Shown: one piece after another, positions 1-7,386 of the stretch
Layout: every line of letters begins with the position of its first letter
Numbering within the stretch: position 1 is the first letter of the stretch
DNA from: Sulfurimonas sp.
GTDB taxonomy: Bacteria > Campylobacterota > Campylobacteria > Campylobacterales > Sulfurimonadaceae
Assembly (NCBI GenBank): GCA_030646745.1
Contig: JAUSKV010000270.1
Coordinates: 1-9,833, forward strand
DNA length: 9,833 nt
Direction: 5' to 3'
The notes under the pieces: model-generated
The model's input: the letters and a program-made list of their open reading frames with translations, nothing else
Database searches by the model: none
Told to the model about the DNA's origin: nothing
Translations under genes and position numbers: made by a program

Positions 1-886
1 CAATGTTGAGAGTGAAGCAGAGCTTGGACGCGTGGAACTGATAGCAAAAGAGCTAAACTCAGTATGCAGAATAAGTATAAGAGTCAACCCGAATATTGAC
101 CCAAAAACTCACCCATACATCTCAACAGGGTTACATGACAACAAGTTTGGAGTTGACTTAAACAGTGCAAAAAGAATGTATATTTTTGCAAATAACTCTG
201 CGCATTTAGATCCTGTTGGAATTCACTTTCATATTGGTTCTCAACTGACAGAACTAGATCCAATCAGAGAATCTGCTGAGATTGTAGCCGATTTGGTTCG
301 CTCACTCTCCACCATCAAAATAGATTTAAAATTTTTTGACATTGGCGGCGGTCTTGGCGTGCAATATAAAAACGAAGTTACGATTAAGCCTTACGACTAT
401 GCACAGGCGATTTTAGGGACTCTGAATGCACTTGACATGACTATTGTTTGTGAACCGGGGAGATTTTTAACCGCAAATGCCGGTTACTTTTTGACTAAAG
501 TTTTATATGAAAAACACAACGGTCAAAAAAGATTTGTGGTTGTAGATGGCGCCATGAATGACCTGATTCGCCCAAGTTTATATAACGCGTACCACAAAAT
601 TGAGGCTATAACAGATTCAAAAGAGGCGGAGACTCTGGCGGATGTGGTCGGTCCTGTTTGTGAGAGTGGAGATTTTTTAGCAAAAAACTACTCTCTTCCT
701 AAGCTCGAACACAATGATTTGCTTGTGGTCCACAGTGCAGGTGCCTATGGATTTGGCATGGGAAGCAACTACAACACAAGAGGAAGAAGTGCCGAGATTG
801 CTATCAAAGGCGGTGTCGCAAAAATGATTCGCAAACGAGAAAGTTTTGAGGATTTGATTTTCTTAGAGAAAGAGTTTTTAAACTAA
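1..886 (+). CDS. lysA: Diaminopimelate decarboxylase, 5' end cut off by the window
   Basis: This PLP enzyme of the alanine-racemase/ornithine-decarboxylase fold (type III) decarboxylates meso-diaminopimelate to L-lysine, the last step of lysine synthesis, in the cytoplasm. The reading frame is open from base 2, where it reads NVESEAEL, a typical stretch near the end of the N-terminal part of LysA. About 295 residues are visible, so roughly the first quarter of a usual ~400-residue protein lies upstream. A GTG at 32 is an internal valine codon, not the start. Visible motifs are HFHIGSQ (about 224-244), the glycine loop GGGLGVQY (about 341-364), EPGRF (about 452-466, PLP phosphate contact), CESGD (from 659, the active-site cysteine donated to the partner subunit) and GAYGFGMGSNYN (about 740-775, substrate/PLP tyrosine). 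The TAA stop shares its last A with the ATG of the next gene, which suggests translational coupling. The identification is secure from the motifs. Confidence 0.97.
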   Translation, partial: NVESEAELGRVELIAKELNSVCRISIRVNPNIDPKTHPYISTGLHDNKFGVDLNSAKRMYIFANNSAHLDPVGIHFHIGSQLTELDPIRESAEIVADLVRSLSTIKIDLKFFDIGGGLGVQYKNEVTIKPYDYAQAILGTLNALDMTIVCEPGRFLTANAGYFLTKVLYEKHNGQKRFVVVDGAMNDLIRPSLYNAYHKIEAITDSKEAETLADVVGPVCESGDFLAKNYSLPKLEHNDLLVVHSAGAYGFGMGSNYNTRGRSAEIAIKGGVAKMIRKRESFEDLIFLEKEFLN

Positions 887-1662
887 TGTATTTCATAGAT
901 GTTCAAGGTACACTTATTAGCGACACAGATAAATCTCCAATTCGCGGTGCAGTAGAATTTATCGATATGCTTAATTATAATAAAATTCCCTACATGGTTA
1001 TAACAAATAACACAAAACAGAGCTCAAAAGATTTTTTAGCATATCTTAACTCTATCGGCTTTCATTTAGACGCCTCTTCCTATTTAGACCCTCTTATGAT
1101 GCTTGAATATAAAGTTTCCAAAGAGGCGGTTGCGGCGTATGGAACCGAAGAATTTTTGAGCATTTTAGTAGATATGGGTTATAAACTTGATTACAAAAAT
1201 CCTAAAACAGTTTTGGTCTCTATAAAAGCGGATTTTACTTCGGATGAATATGCTCAAATGATAGAGTTTTTGCTCTTGGGTGCATCTTTGGTGGGCATGC
1301 ATGAGACCTCTCTTTACGCAAAAAATTCTAAAAGATATCCAGGGGTTGGAGCGATTTTAAAACTTTTAGAGTTCGCAACATCCACTCCCTATGAAGTTGT
1401 AGGAAAACCTAGTGTCGCGTTTTATAATGAGAGTCTGGAACTCCTTCGCAAACAAGCTCCGCAAACAAATTTTAGTGATGTAACAATCATTAGCGATGAT
1501 GTCAAAGGCGATTTGGGCGGAGCAAAAGAGCTTGGAATGAAGACGGTTTTTGTTCTGAGCGGCAAGTACAAAACCCAAGAGGAGATAGTGCCTTTTTTAA
1601 AACCGTCTCTTCGACCAGACCTCGTTTTTGGCGATATGCAAGATATTTTGGAGGCATTATGA
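886..1662 (+). CDS. HAD-IIA (NagD-like) hydrolase with altered motif I
   Basis: This is a 258-residue haloacid-dehalogenase superfamily protein of the NagD/PNPase-like (IIA) type, probably a cytoplasmic phosphatase of unknown substrate. Motif I is near the N-terminus (D5-V6-Q7-G8-T9), motif II is TNN (T40-N42), motif III is GKPS (K174), and motif IV is SDDVKGD (D204, D205, D209) followed by the family's GGAKELGM...VLSG ending. The cap domain falls between motifs II and III. The nucleophile D5, the lysine and the metal-binding acidic residues are present. The usual second aspartate of DxD, the general acid/base, is Gln7, so activity may be weak, changed or absent. The start ATG overlaps the lysA stop (TAATG). 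A purine-rich stretch at 865-874 is a weak, distant ribosome binding site, so coupling to lysA is likely. The gene lies between lysA and pheA, in the position of C. jejuni Cj0315 (from memory). The family call is sure; the substrate is not known. Confidence 0.88.
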   Translation: MYFIDVQGTLISDTDKSPIRGAVEFIDMLNYNKIPYMVITNNTKQSSKDFLAYLNSIGFHLDASSYLDPLMMLEYKVSKEAVAAYGTEEFLSILVDMGYKLDYKNPKTVLVSIKADFTSDEYAQMIEFLLLGASLVGMHETSLYAKNSKRYPGVGAILKLLEFATSTPYEVVGKPSVAFYNESLELLRKQAPQTNFSDVTIISDDVKGDLGGAKELGMKTVFVLSGKYKTQEEIVPFLKPSLRPDLVFGDMQDILEAL

Positions 1663-2741
1663 ACACATTAGAAGAGTGCAGAACTAAAATTGACAGTATC
1701 GACAATGAGATACTGAATCTGTTAAACAGTAGAATGAAGGTAGTTCAAAGAGTTGGCGAGATTAAGCACGATACAAAAACCGCCGTTTACAGACCCGAGA
1801 GAGAAAAAGCTATTATTGAAAGACTGGCACAAATCAGCAAAGATAACCATTTTATTTTAAACAAAGGTGCTATCGAAGCAATTTACCTAGAAATTTTTGC
1901 TGTTGCCAGAAACTTGGAACTCCCTGAGCGAATCGCATTTTTAGGACCTGAGGGAAGTTTTACGCATCAAGCGGCAGAGAGCCGTTTCGGTGGAATGAGC
2001 GACTATCTTTCACTCGGCTCTATTCAATCCGTATTTAAAACGCTTGAAGCAAAAAGAGCAAAATTCGGTGTTGTGCCGATTGAAAACTCAAGAGACGGCA
2101 TCGTGGGCGAAACACTTGATTTGCTCTCAAAAAGTAGTGTAAAAATCGTAGCAGAGCTCTACATGCCCATCCACATGTCCTTTGCAACAAAGGCGAGAAA
2201 AATAGAAGATATTAAAAAAATATATTCAAAAGACAAAGGTCTAGGACAATGCAGAGAGTTTCTCTCAGAACATGGATTTTTAAATATTGAACAGATTCCG
2301 GTAGAATCCACCGCAAAAGCAGCTATTTTAGCAGCAGCAGATCCAACTTCTGCCGCAATCTGCTCTCACATTGCAGCCAAACTTTACTCTATTCCTACTA
2401 TGTTTGATAACATCGAGGATGAGCATGACAGTGCTACAAGATTTTTGATACTGAGTGATTTTAAAAATGAGATAAGCGGTGAGGATAAAACTTCGATTTT
2501 AGTAAAGTTGAATGATGCTACAAAAGCCGGTTCTCTGGTTCATTTTTTACAGGACTTTTTTGATGAAGAGATAAATCTCTCAAAAATAGAGTCCCGTCCC
2601 TCAAAAGATGAATCCGGTTTCGGTTATTGGTTTTATATAGATTTTTATGGACATATCGACGATGCAAAGGTGCAAAAAGTGCTCTCAAAACATGAGGGTG
2701 AAGTAACATGGCTAGGAAGCTACACAAAAGGGGAGTTATGA
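1659..2741 (+). CDS. pheA: Bifunctional chorismate mutase / prephenate dehydratase (P-protein)
   Basis: The enzyme converts chorismate to prephenate and then to phenylpyruvate, the phenylalanine branch of aromatic amino acid synthesis. Its 360 residues fit a standard P-protein. An AroQ-type chorismate mutase spans about 1-88, with R8, R25, K36, R48 and E49 at positions matching the E. coli active site. The prephenate dehydratase domain is about 90-268, with GPEGSFTHQAA (96-106), VPIENS (139-144), GLGQC (194-198) and TRF (260-262, the essential threonine). A C-terminal ACT domain is about 275-360 with AGSLVHFL and ESRP (311-314), the phenylalanine feedback-inhibition site. The residue two before the catalytic Thr, usually Asn, is Ser258 here. 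The start ATG overlaps the preceding stop by four bases (ATGA), with GGAGG at 1650-1654 as a good ribosome binding site. The stop overlaps the hisC start in the same way. The assignment is sure. Confidence 0.97.
   Translation: MNTLEECRTKIDSIDNEILNLLNSRMKVVQRVGEIKHDTKTAVYRPEREKAIIERLAQISKDNHFILNKGAIEAIYLEIFAVARNLELPERIAFLGPEGSFTHQAAESRFGGMSDYLSLGSIQSVFKTLEAKRAKFGVVPIENSRDGIVGETLDLLSKSSVKIVAELYMPIHMSFATKARKIEDIKKIYSKDKGLGQCREFLSEHGFLNIEQIPVESTAKAAILAAADPTSAAICSHIAAKLYSIPTMFDNIEDEHDSATRFLILSDFKNEISGEDKTSILVKLNDATKAGSLVHFLQDFFDEEINLSKIESRPSKDESGFGYWFYIDFYGHIDDAKVQKVLSKHEGEVTWLGSYTKGEL
2728..2735 (+). promoter_or_regulatory. Ribosome binding site that sets the hisC start
   Basis: The purine run AAGGGGAG sits inside the last codons of pheA, just before the ATG at 2738. 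It favours that ATG over the in-frame ATG at 2708, whose translation would add ten basic residues not typical of HisC. It also gives the ATGA overlap with the pheA stop that is seen at another junction in this run. Confidence 0.6.
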
Positions 2742-3832
2742 AATTTAATAAACATTTAGAAAATATTACAACTTATGAGGCAGGGAAGCCGATTGAGTTG
2801 GTTGTGCGTGAGTTTGGGATAAATCCAAAAGATATAGTAAAGCTTGCAAGTAATGAGAATCCACATGGCTGTTCACCAAAGGTCAGAGAGGCTGTTGGCA
2901 ATATACTCTCCAAAATGTCACTCTATCCGGATGACTCAATGGTAAAATTAAAAGATGCTTTGAGTCGCAAATATGAGGTAACAAATGATAACCTTGTCAT
3001 AGGTTCTGGAAGTGATCAGGTTATAGAGTTTGCTATCCATGCGAAAGCCTCTTCAAGCTCTAAGATTTTAATCAACAGTGTTACTTTTGCTATGTACGAG
3101 ATTTATGCGAAACATATCGGTGCAGAGATTATTAGAACGGCATCCGTGCCTCACGATTTAGAGGAGTTTTATAAGCTCTATTTAGAGCAAAAACCATCCA
3201 TGATATTTTTATGCACTCCAAATAATCCTACGGGTGATGCAATAGATGCAAAAGAGTTGTATCAGTTTTTAAGAAAAATAGATAGCGATACCCTCGTTGT
3301 AGTGGATTGTGCCTACATGGAGTATGCAATAGGCAAAGATGAGAGCAAAAAAGTTGAACCCAAAGATTTAATCGCTGAATTTGATAATGTGCTTTATCTT
3401 GGAACATTCTCCAAAGCGTATGGACTTGGCGGTATGAGAGTGGGGTACGGAATTGCAAATCCTAAAATAATAAAAGAGCTGTATAAACTGAGACCGCCGT
3501 TTAATATAACTACCCTTTCACTTGAAGCTGCAACCGTTGCTCTGAGCGATGAAGAGTTTGTGCAGATGTGTATCGCAGACAATATTAAAGAGATGAAACG
3601 ATATGAAGAGTTTGCAAAGGCGCAAAAAATAGATATAATTGAGAGTTATACAAATTTTGTAACATTACGTCTAAATAATAATCAAAATTCAACAGAGATA
3701 TCGAATTCGCTTTTACAAAAGGGAATGATTGTCAGAAATTTGAGCAGTTATAATATGAATGCAATAAGAGTAACCATAGGCACAACGGAGCAGAATAGTC
3801 GTTTCTTTGAGCTTTTAGCACAAATAATATAA
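2738..3832 (+). CDS. hisC: Histidinol-phosphate aminotransferase (possibly also aromatic aminotransferase)
   Basis: This class-II fold-type I PLP aminotransferase transfers an amino group from glutamate to imidazole acetol phosphate to give histidinol phosphate. From the ATG at 2738 it has 364 residues, the usual HisC length. Motifs are SNENPHG (38-44), SGSDQ (90-94, PLP phosphate site), CTPNNPTG (159-166), VVVDCAYMEY (187-196, with D190 and Y193 at the PLP ring), FSKAYGLGGMRVGY (224-237, Schiff-base K226 and phosphate-binding R234) and IRVTIGT (343-349, R344 for the substrate carboxylate). A longer start at 2708 is possible but less likely. The gene directly overlaps pheA rather than other his genes. 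From knowledge of the family (for example B. subtilis HisC), I infer that it may also transaminate phenylpyruvate or hydroxyphenylpyruvate. Eighteen bases separate it from fliF. The family is sure; the dual role is inference. Confidence 0.95.
   Translation: MKFNKHLENITTYEAGKPIELVVREFGINPKDIVKLASNENPHGCSPKVREAVGNILSKMSLYPDDSMVKLKDALSRKYEVTNDNLVIGSGSDQVIEFAIHAKASSSSKILINSVTFAMYEIYAKHIGAEIIRTASVPHDLEEFYKLYLEQKPSMIFLCTPNNPTGDAIDAKELYQFLRKIDSDTLVVVDCAYMEYAIGKDESKKVEPKDLIAEFDNVLYLGTFSKAYGLGGMRVGYGIANPKIIKELYKLRPPFNITTLSLEAATVALSDEEFVQMCIADNIKEMKRYEEFAKAQKIDIIESYTNFVTLRLNNNQNSTEISNSLLQKGMIVRNLSSYNMNAIRVTIGTTEQNSRFFELLAQII
3749..3754 (+). promoter_or_regulatory. Possible internal -10 element for the flagellar genes
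   Basis: A perfect TATAAT lies in the 3' end of hisC, about 100 bases before the fliF start. A TTGTCA at 3729-3734 resembles a -35 box, but the 14-base gap is too short for a normal sigma-70 promoter. Campylobacterota promoters often lack a clear -35, so this is only a weak candidate. Such hexamers arise by chance in AT-rich DNA. Confidence 0.2.
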
Positions 3833-3850
3833 CCGCAAAATGGGAATTTA

Positions 3851-5554
3851 ATGGATTTTAAAGTACTTTTTTCACAATTAGTTGTTTTATACACAAAATT
3901 AACGAAGCAGCAGAAAATAATTATTGCTGCTGCCATAATCGGGATAGTTTCATTTCTGATTTTTATGGTTATTTTTACAGCTAAAAAAAATGCAGATGCT
4001 AATAAATATGAAGTACTTTTTGATTCTCTAAGCGCATCGGATGCCGCCAAAGTTGTTGAGCACCTAGAAAAAGAGAATGTTCCCTATGAACTCGCGGCAA
4101 ACAATATTATTAAAGTTCCAAAAAGCTTTGTTTACAAAGAGAGAATGGCAATCGCCTCGTTGGGTATTCCAAAAAATAGCGGAATAGGTTTTGAACTTTT
4201 TGATAAGCAGGAGTTCGGAGCTACAAGTTTTGACCAAAATGTGAAGTATCTCCGTGCATTAGAAGGCGAACTAGCCCGTACAATAAACTCCCTTGCCCCT
4301 ATAGAAACTGCAACCGTGAGTTTAGCTCTGCCAAAAGAGACACTTTTTGTAGCCAAACAGATTGAGCCGAGTGCCTCCGTTATGGTAAAGCTAGTTGAGG
4401 GAAGCTCTCTTACTCCAAAACAGATAAGAGGCATAAAAAATCTTGTCTCAGCTGCGGTTCCAAAGCTGACTCCGGCGAGTGTAATGCTTGTAAATAGCGA
4501 TGGCGAAACAATGGGCGATGAAGATGAAATGGCACAAATGAGCGAACTCTCAGCCAGCCAGCAAAAATTTAAAGTCAAAGAAGAGAAAAAACAGCAAGAA
4601 AAAATTATTCAGATTATTTCTCCCTTTGTCGGCGGAGATAAAAGTGTTATAGCTCAGGTTACAATAGAATATGATTTTTCTATTCAAAATTCAACTTCTG
4701 AGAAGTTTGACCCAGAGAGTATTGTAAGAAGCGAGCAAGTAAGCGAAGAAAAACGCGAAGGCGGTACGCCTCCAGAAGTTGGCGGGGTTCCGGGAACAGT
4801 CAGTAACATAGGTCCGGTTGAGGGGCTAAAAAGTAATCAAAAAAGTGAAAAATATGAAAAAAACAATGGAACCACGAATTACGAGATTGGAAAAACTGTC
4901 TCAACTACAAAATCACAATTTGCCAGAATTAAAAGAGTAACGGCAGCGGTCTTAGTAGATGGAAAATATAAATATAAGCTAAAAGAAGATGGGAGTGCTT
5001 CGGACGAGTTGGAGTATGAAGCTCTCGGTGAGAGTGACTTGCAGGCTCTTGCTTCGTTGGTGAGCCGTTCTATAGGGATTGATGAGACTAGAGGCGATCA
5101 AATATCTGTTAAAAACTTACAGTTTAAGGTTGACAAAGCATCTGTAGCAAATGATAATATCTCAGCCGCATTTGCCTTCAGTCAAACATATTTAGCACCG
5201 TTTTCGGGAGCATTTAAGTATCTATTTGTTCTTATTCTTCTGCTCATTGTTTATAAAAAAGTTATATCTCCCTTTGCAGAGAGAATGCTCGAAGTCTCAA
5301 GAGAGGAGGATGAATTGGATAGACCGGTACTCTCTATTGCTGATGATGAGAATGAAGATTTGGTTGAAAAAGTTCAGGCAATGCGTAAAAAAGTTGAGGA
5401 TCAACTTGGAGCAGGCGGTGCTTTTAACGAGGATGAGCTTAAGTACGATGTTCTTCTTGAGAAGGTAAAAACGATGGTACAGGATCAACCCGAAGCTATT
5501 GGAGCTCTTCTTCAAGCGCTTTTATCTGAAGAAATATCAAAGGAACATAAGTAA
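3851..5554 (+). CDS. fliF: Flagellar MS-ring protein FliF
   Basis: FliF forms the inner-membrane MS ring of the flagellar basal body. It houses the type III export gate and carries the FliG rotor ring on its cytoplasmic face. The protein has 567 residues, the usual length. It has a short cytoplasmic N-terminus and a first membrane helix at about 22-44 (IIIAAAIIGIVSFLIFMVIF). The periplasmic ring-building YscJ/FliF region (about 50-220) follows, including the YEVLFDSLSASDAAKVVEHL start and a FGATSFDQNVKYLRALEGEL segment. The central ring domain (about 240-430) contains a Gly/Pro-rich insert near 304-325. The second membrane helix is about 455-471. The cytoplasmic tail ends in a conserved helix at about 529-562 (YDVLLEKVKTMV...EAIGALLQALL) that binds the FliG N-terminal domain. 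The start has only a weak purine stretch (GGGAA) upstream. The stop shares a base with the fliG ATG, which may help balance the near-equal FliF and FliG numbers in the ring. The assignment is sure. Confidence 0.97.
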   Translation: MDFKVLFSQLVVLYTKLTKQQKIIIAAAIIGIVSFLIFMVIFTAKKNADANKYEVLFDSLSASDAAKVVEHLEKENVPYELAANNIIKVPKSFVYKERMAIASLGIPKNSGIGFELFDKQEFGATSFDQNVKYLRALEGELARTINSLAPIETATVSLALPKETLFVAKQIEPSASVMVKLVEGSSLTPKQIRGIKNLVSAAVPKLTPASVMLVNSDGETMGDEDEMAQMSELSASQQKFKVKEEKKQQEKIIQIISPFVGGDKSVIAQVTIEYDFSIQNSTSEKFDPESIVRSEQVSEEKREGGTPPEVGGVPGTVSNIGPVEGLKSNQKSEKYEKNNGTTNYEIGKTVSTTKSQFARIKRVTAAVLVDGKYKYKLKEDGSASDELEYEALGESDLQALASLVSRSIGIDETRGDQISVKNLQFKVDKASVANDNISAAFAFSQTYLAPFSGAFKYLFVLILLLIVYKKVISPFAERMLEVSREEDELDRPVLSIADDENEDLVEKVQAMRKKVEDQLGAGGAFNEDELKYDVLLEKVKTMVQDQPEAIGALLQALLSEEISKEHK

Positions 5555-6579
5555 TGAATTTATCCCCAGCACAGCAAGCCGCTTTTGATGAAATGGATAT
5601 GGCGGAAAAAGTTTCTATATTACTACTGCAGCTAGGTGAAGATGCAACTGCAGAACTCTTTGTATCTATGAGTGTTGATACTATTACGGAAGTTTCAAAG
5701 TATATTGCAGGGAACAAAACCATAGAAAAAGCAGTTGCGACTGCTGTTTTGGAAGAGTTTTATGCTATTTTCCAATCGGGTGCCTATATGACGTCCGGCG
5801 GTATGGAGTATGCCAGAGAGCTGCTCTATAGAACACTGGGACCGGAAGAGGCAAAAAGAGTCATGGACAAATTGACTAAGAGCATGCAAAATACTCAAAA
5901 CTTTTCCTATCTCTCCAAAATTAAGCCTCAACAACTCTCAGATTTTATTCTGCATGAGCATCCACAAACCATCGCTCTTATTTTGGCTCACATGGATGCA
6001 TCTGAAGCTGCGGATACTTTGAAGTTCTTTTCTGATGATTTAAGAAGTGAAGTTGCCATGAGGATGGCAAGACTTGGAGATATCTCTCCTTCGGTCATTA
6101 AAAGAGTCTCTGCGGTTTTAGAGTCTAAGTTAGAGTCTCTTGCTTCCTATAAAGTTGAAGTCGGAGGACCGAGAGCTGTTGCGGATGTATTTAACCGTCT
6201 TGGCGCAAAATCTTCTAAATCTACACTCGCTACAATTGAGCAGGTTGATGAAGAGCTTGCAACTCTCATTAAAGAGATGATGTTTACTTTTGAAGATATA
6301 GTAACGCTTGATAAAGCAGCTATTATGGAGATTTTAAAAACTGTTGATAAAAACGACTTGATGCTTGCGCTCAAAAGTGCTCCTGATGAGTTGAAGCAGA
6401 AATTCTTCTCTTCCATGAGTGAGCGGGCGAGAGATTCCTTTGAAGAGGAGATGCAGTTTTTGGGTGCTGTTAAAATGAAAGATGTCGAAGGGGCACAAAG
6501 AAGAATTGTTGAAGCGGTGAATGGACTTGCAGAGAGCGGAGTAATACAAATGGGCTCAAGTGAAGAGATGGTTGTTTAA
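5554..6579 (+). CDS. fliG: Flagellar motor switch/rotor protein FliG
   Basis: FliG forms the top of the cytoplasmic C ring, joins it to FliF, and transmits stator force and direction switching. At 341 residues it has the full three-domain length. The N-terminal FliF-binding domain is about 1-105. The middle domain holds the EHPQ motif (135-138) that contacts FliM, within EHPQTIALILAHM. The C-terminal domain has the MFTF hinge (243-246) and the torque helix. Aligned by eye with E. coli, the charged torque residues are kept in type: K274, R291, E298, E299 and K307 stand for K264, R281, D288, D289 and R297. AAAGGA at 5539-5544, inside the end of fliF, is a good ribosome binding site for the ATG at 5554, which overlaps the fliF stop (TAATG). 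The assignment is sure. Confidence 0.98.
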   Translation: MNLSPAQQAAFDEMDMAEKVSILLLQLGEDATAELFVSMSVDTITEVSKYIAGNKTIEKAVATAVLEEFYAIFQSGAYMTSGGMEYARELLYRTLGPEEAKRVMDKLTKSMQNTQNFSYLSKIKPQQLSDFILHEHPQTIALILAHMDASEAADTLKFFSDDLRSEVAMRMARLGDISPSVIKRVSAVLESKLESLASYKVEVGGPRAVADVFNRLGAKSSKSTLATIEQVDEELATLIKEMMFTFEDIVTLDKAAIMEILKTVDKNDLMLALKSAPDELKQKFFSSMSERARDSFEEEMQFLGAVKMKDVEGAQRRIVEAVNGLAESGVIQMGSSEEMVV

Positions 6580-6581
6580 CC

Positions 6582-7385
6582 TTGGCAACAATTATTTCAA
6601 ACAAAGCTATAAGCGGACATGATGTAGTCAAGTACAATTTTAAAGTTTTGCCAGTGGGTACAGGTGCAGATGATCCATCAGCTACTTCAATCCCATCTTC
6701 CATAGAAGAGAAGTTTACAAAAGAGAGCACTCCTAATGCAAGTGAAAGCAGTAATGTCAATGCGAGTGCTTTGAGCCAAAATTCAAAAGATTCACTGATA
6801 GAGTCTTTGATGAAAAAAACAGACGATATGTCGTCAAATTTTATAAAAATGCAGATGAAGCTTGAAGATAAAGAGGAAGAGCATAAAATAGAGATTCAAA
6901 AGGCTAAGGAAGAGGCATTCCTTGAGGGTTTAAATGCAGGGAAACAGCAGGCTTCACAAGATGTAAATGTAAATGTTGCAAATGGATTAGCCCAGTTTTC
7001 ATCCTCTGTCGTGACACTTGAAAACGGTGCAAAAGAGTTCGAAAAAGCTTTAGATAAAATTAAAAAAGATTTGATGAATGCCGCATTAGATATAGCAAAA
7101 GAGGTTATCGGTGTTGAGCTTAGTGCAAACTCTTCAGAGATAGCAAAAAAATTGTCGGATGAGCTTATAGGTGAGTTGCAAAGTGCTTCAAAAATAACAC
7201 TCAGAGTGAATCCAAAAGACCATGGGGCTCTCTCGGAGAGTGTCGGAAAGTTGTCACATGTTCAAATTCTTTCCGACAGTGCCGTGAGTCAAGGCGGAGT
7301 TGTAGCAACTAGCGATGCAGGAAATATAGACGCACAGATTTCAAAAAGATTTGAGAGAGTAAAAAGGGCAGCTTTAAGTGAATAG
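6582..7385 (+). CDS. fliH: Flagellar export ATPase regulator FliH (TTG start)
   Basis: FliH is the peripheral stalk and negative regulator of the flagellar type III export ATPase FliI, and docks it at the C ring through FliN. The protein has 267 residues. The N-terminus contains VVKYNFKVLPVG (15-26), probably the C-ring docking segment. A Ser/Asn-rich linker (about 32-70) follows, then a charged coiled coil (about 72-125) with one GxxxG step (G116, G120). The FliH/YscL C-terminal domain (about 150-267) has ITLRVNPKD (205-213) and a QGGVVATSDAGNIDAQISKRFERV ending typical of the family. The start is TTG: the frame is blocked upstream by TGA at 6561-6563, no ATG or GTG lies between, and the first internal Met is near residue 77. 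Only two bases separate it from the fliG stop, and the purine run GAAGAG at 6562-6567 is distant, so it probably relies on coupling. Identification rests on the C-terminal domain and context. Confidence 0.93.
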   Translation: MATIISNKAISGHDVVKYNFKVLPVGTGADDPSATSIPSSIEEKFTKESTPNASESSNVNASALSQNSKDSLIESLMKKTDDMSSNFIKMQMKLEDKEEEHKIEIQKAKEEAFLEGLNAGKQQASQDVNVNVANGLAQFSSSVVTLENGAKEFEKALDKIKKDLMNAALDIAKEVIGVELSANSSEIAKKLSDELIGELQSASKITLRVNPKDHGALSESVGKLSHVQILSDSAVSQGGVVATSDAGNIDAQISKRFERVKRAALSE

Positions 7386-7386
7386 T

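Noticed and set aside
32..34. GTG at 32 as the start of lysA
   Set aside because: The frame is open to the window edge and the preceding codons encode a typical LysA segment, so the gene simply begins upstream.
2708..2737. Longer hisC start at ATG 2708
   Set aside because: It would add ten basic residues and overlap pheA by more than 30 bases. The ATG at 2738 has a strong ribosome binding site and the ATGA overlap.
3779..3791. GGCAC...GC before fliF as a sigma-54 promoter
   Set aside because: The GG to GC spacing is one base short and the TT before GC is missing, so it does not fit the -24/-12 pattern.
4132..4578. 148-codon minus-strand open frame inside fliF
   Set aside because: It lies wholly antisense to a clearly conserved gene, and its cysteine/serine-rich composition looks like a reverse-strand shadow. 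No ribosome binding site or family resemblance is visible.
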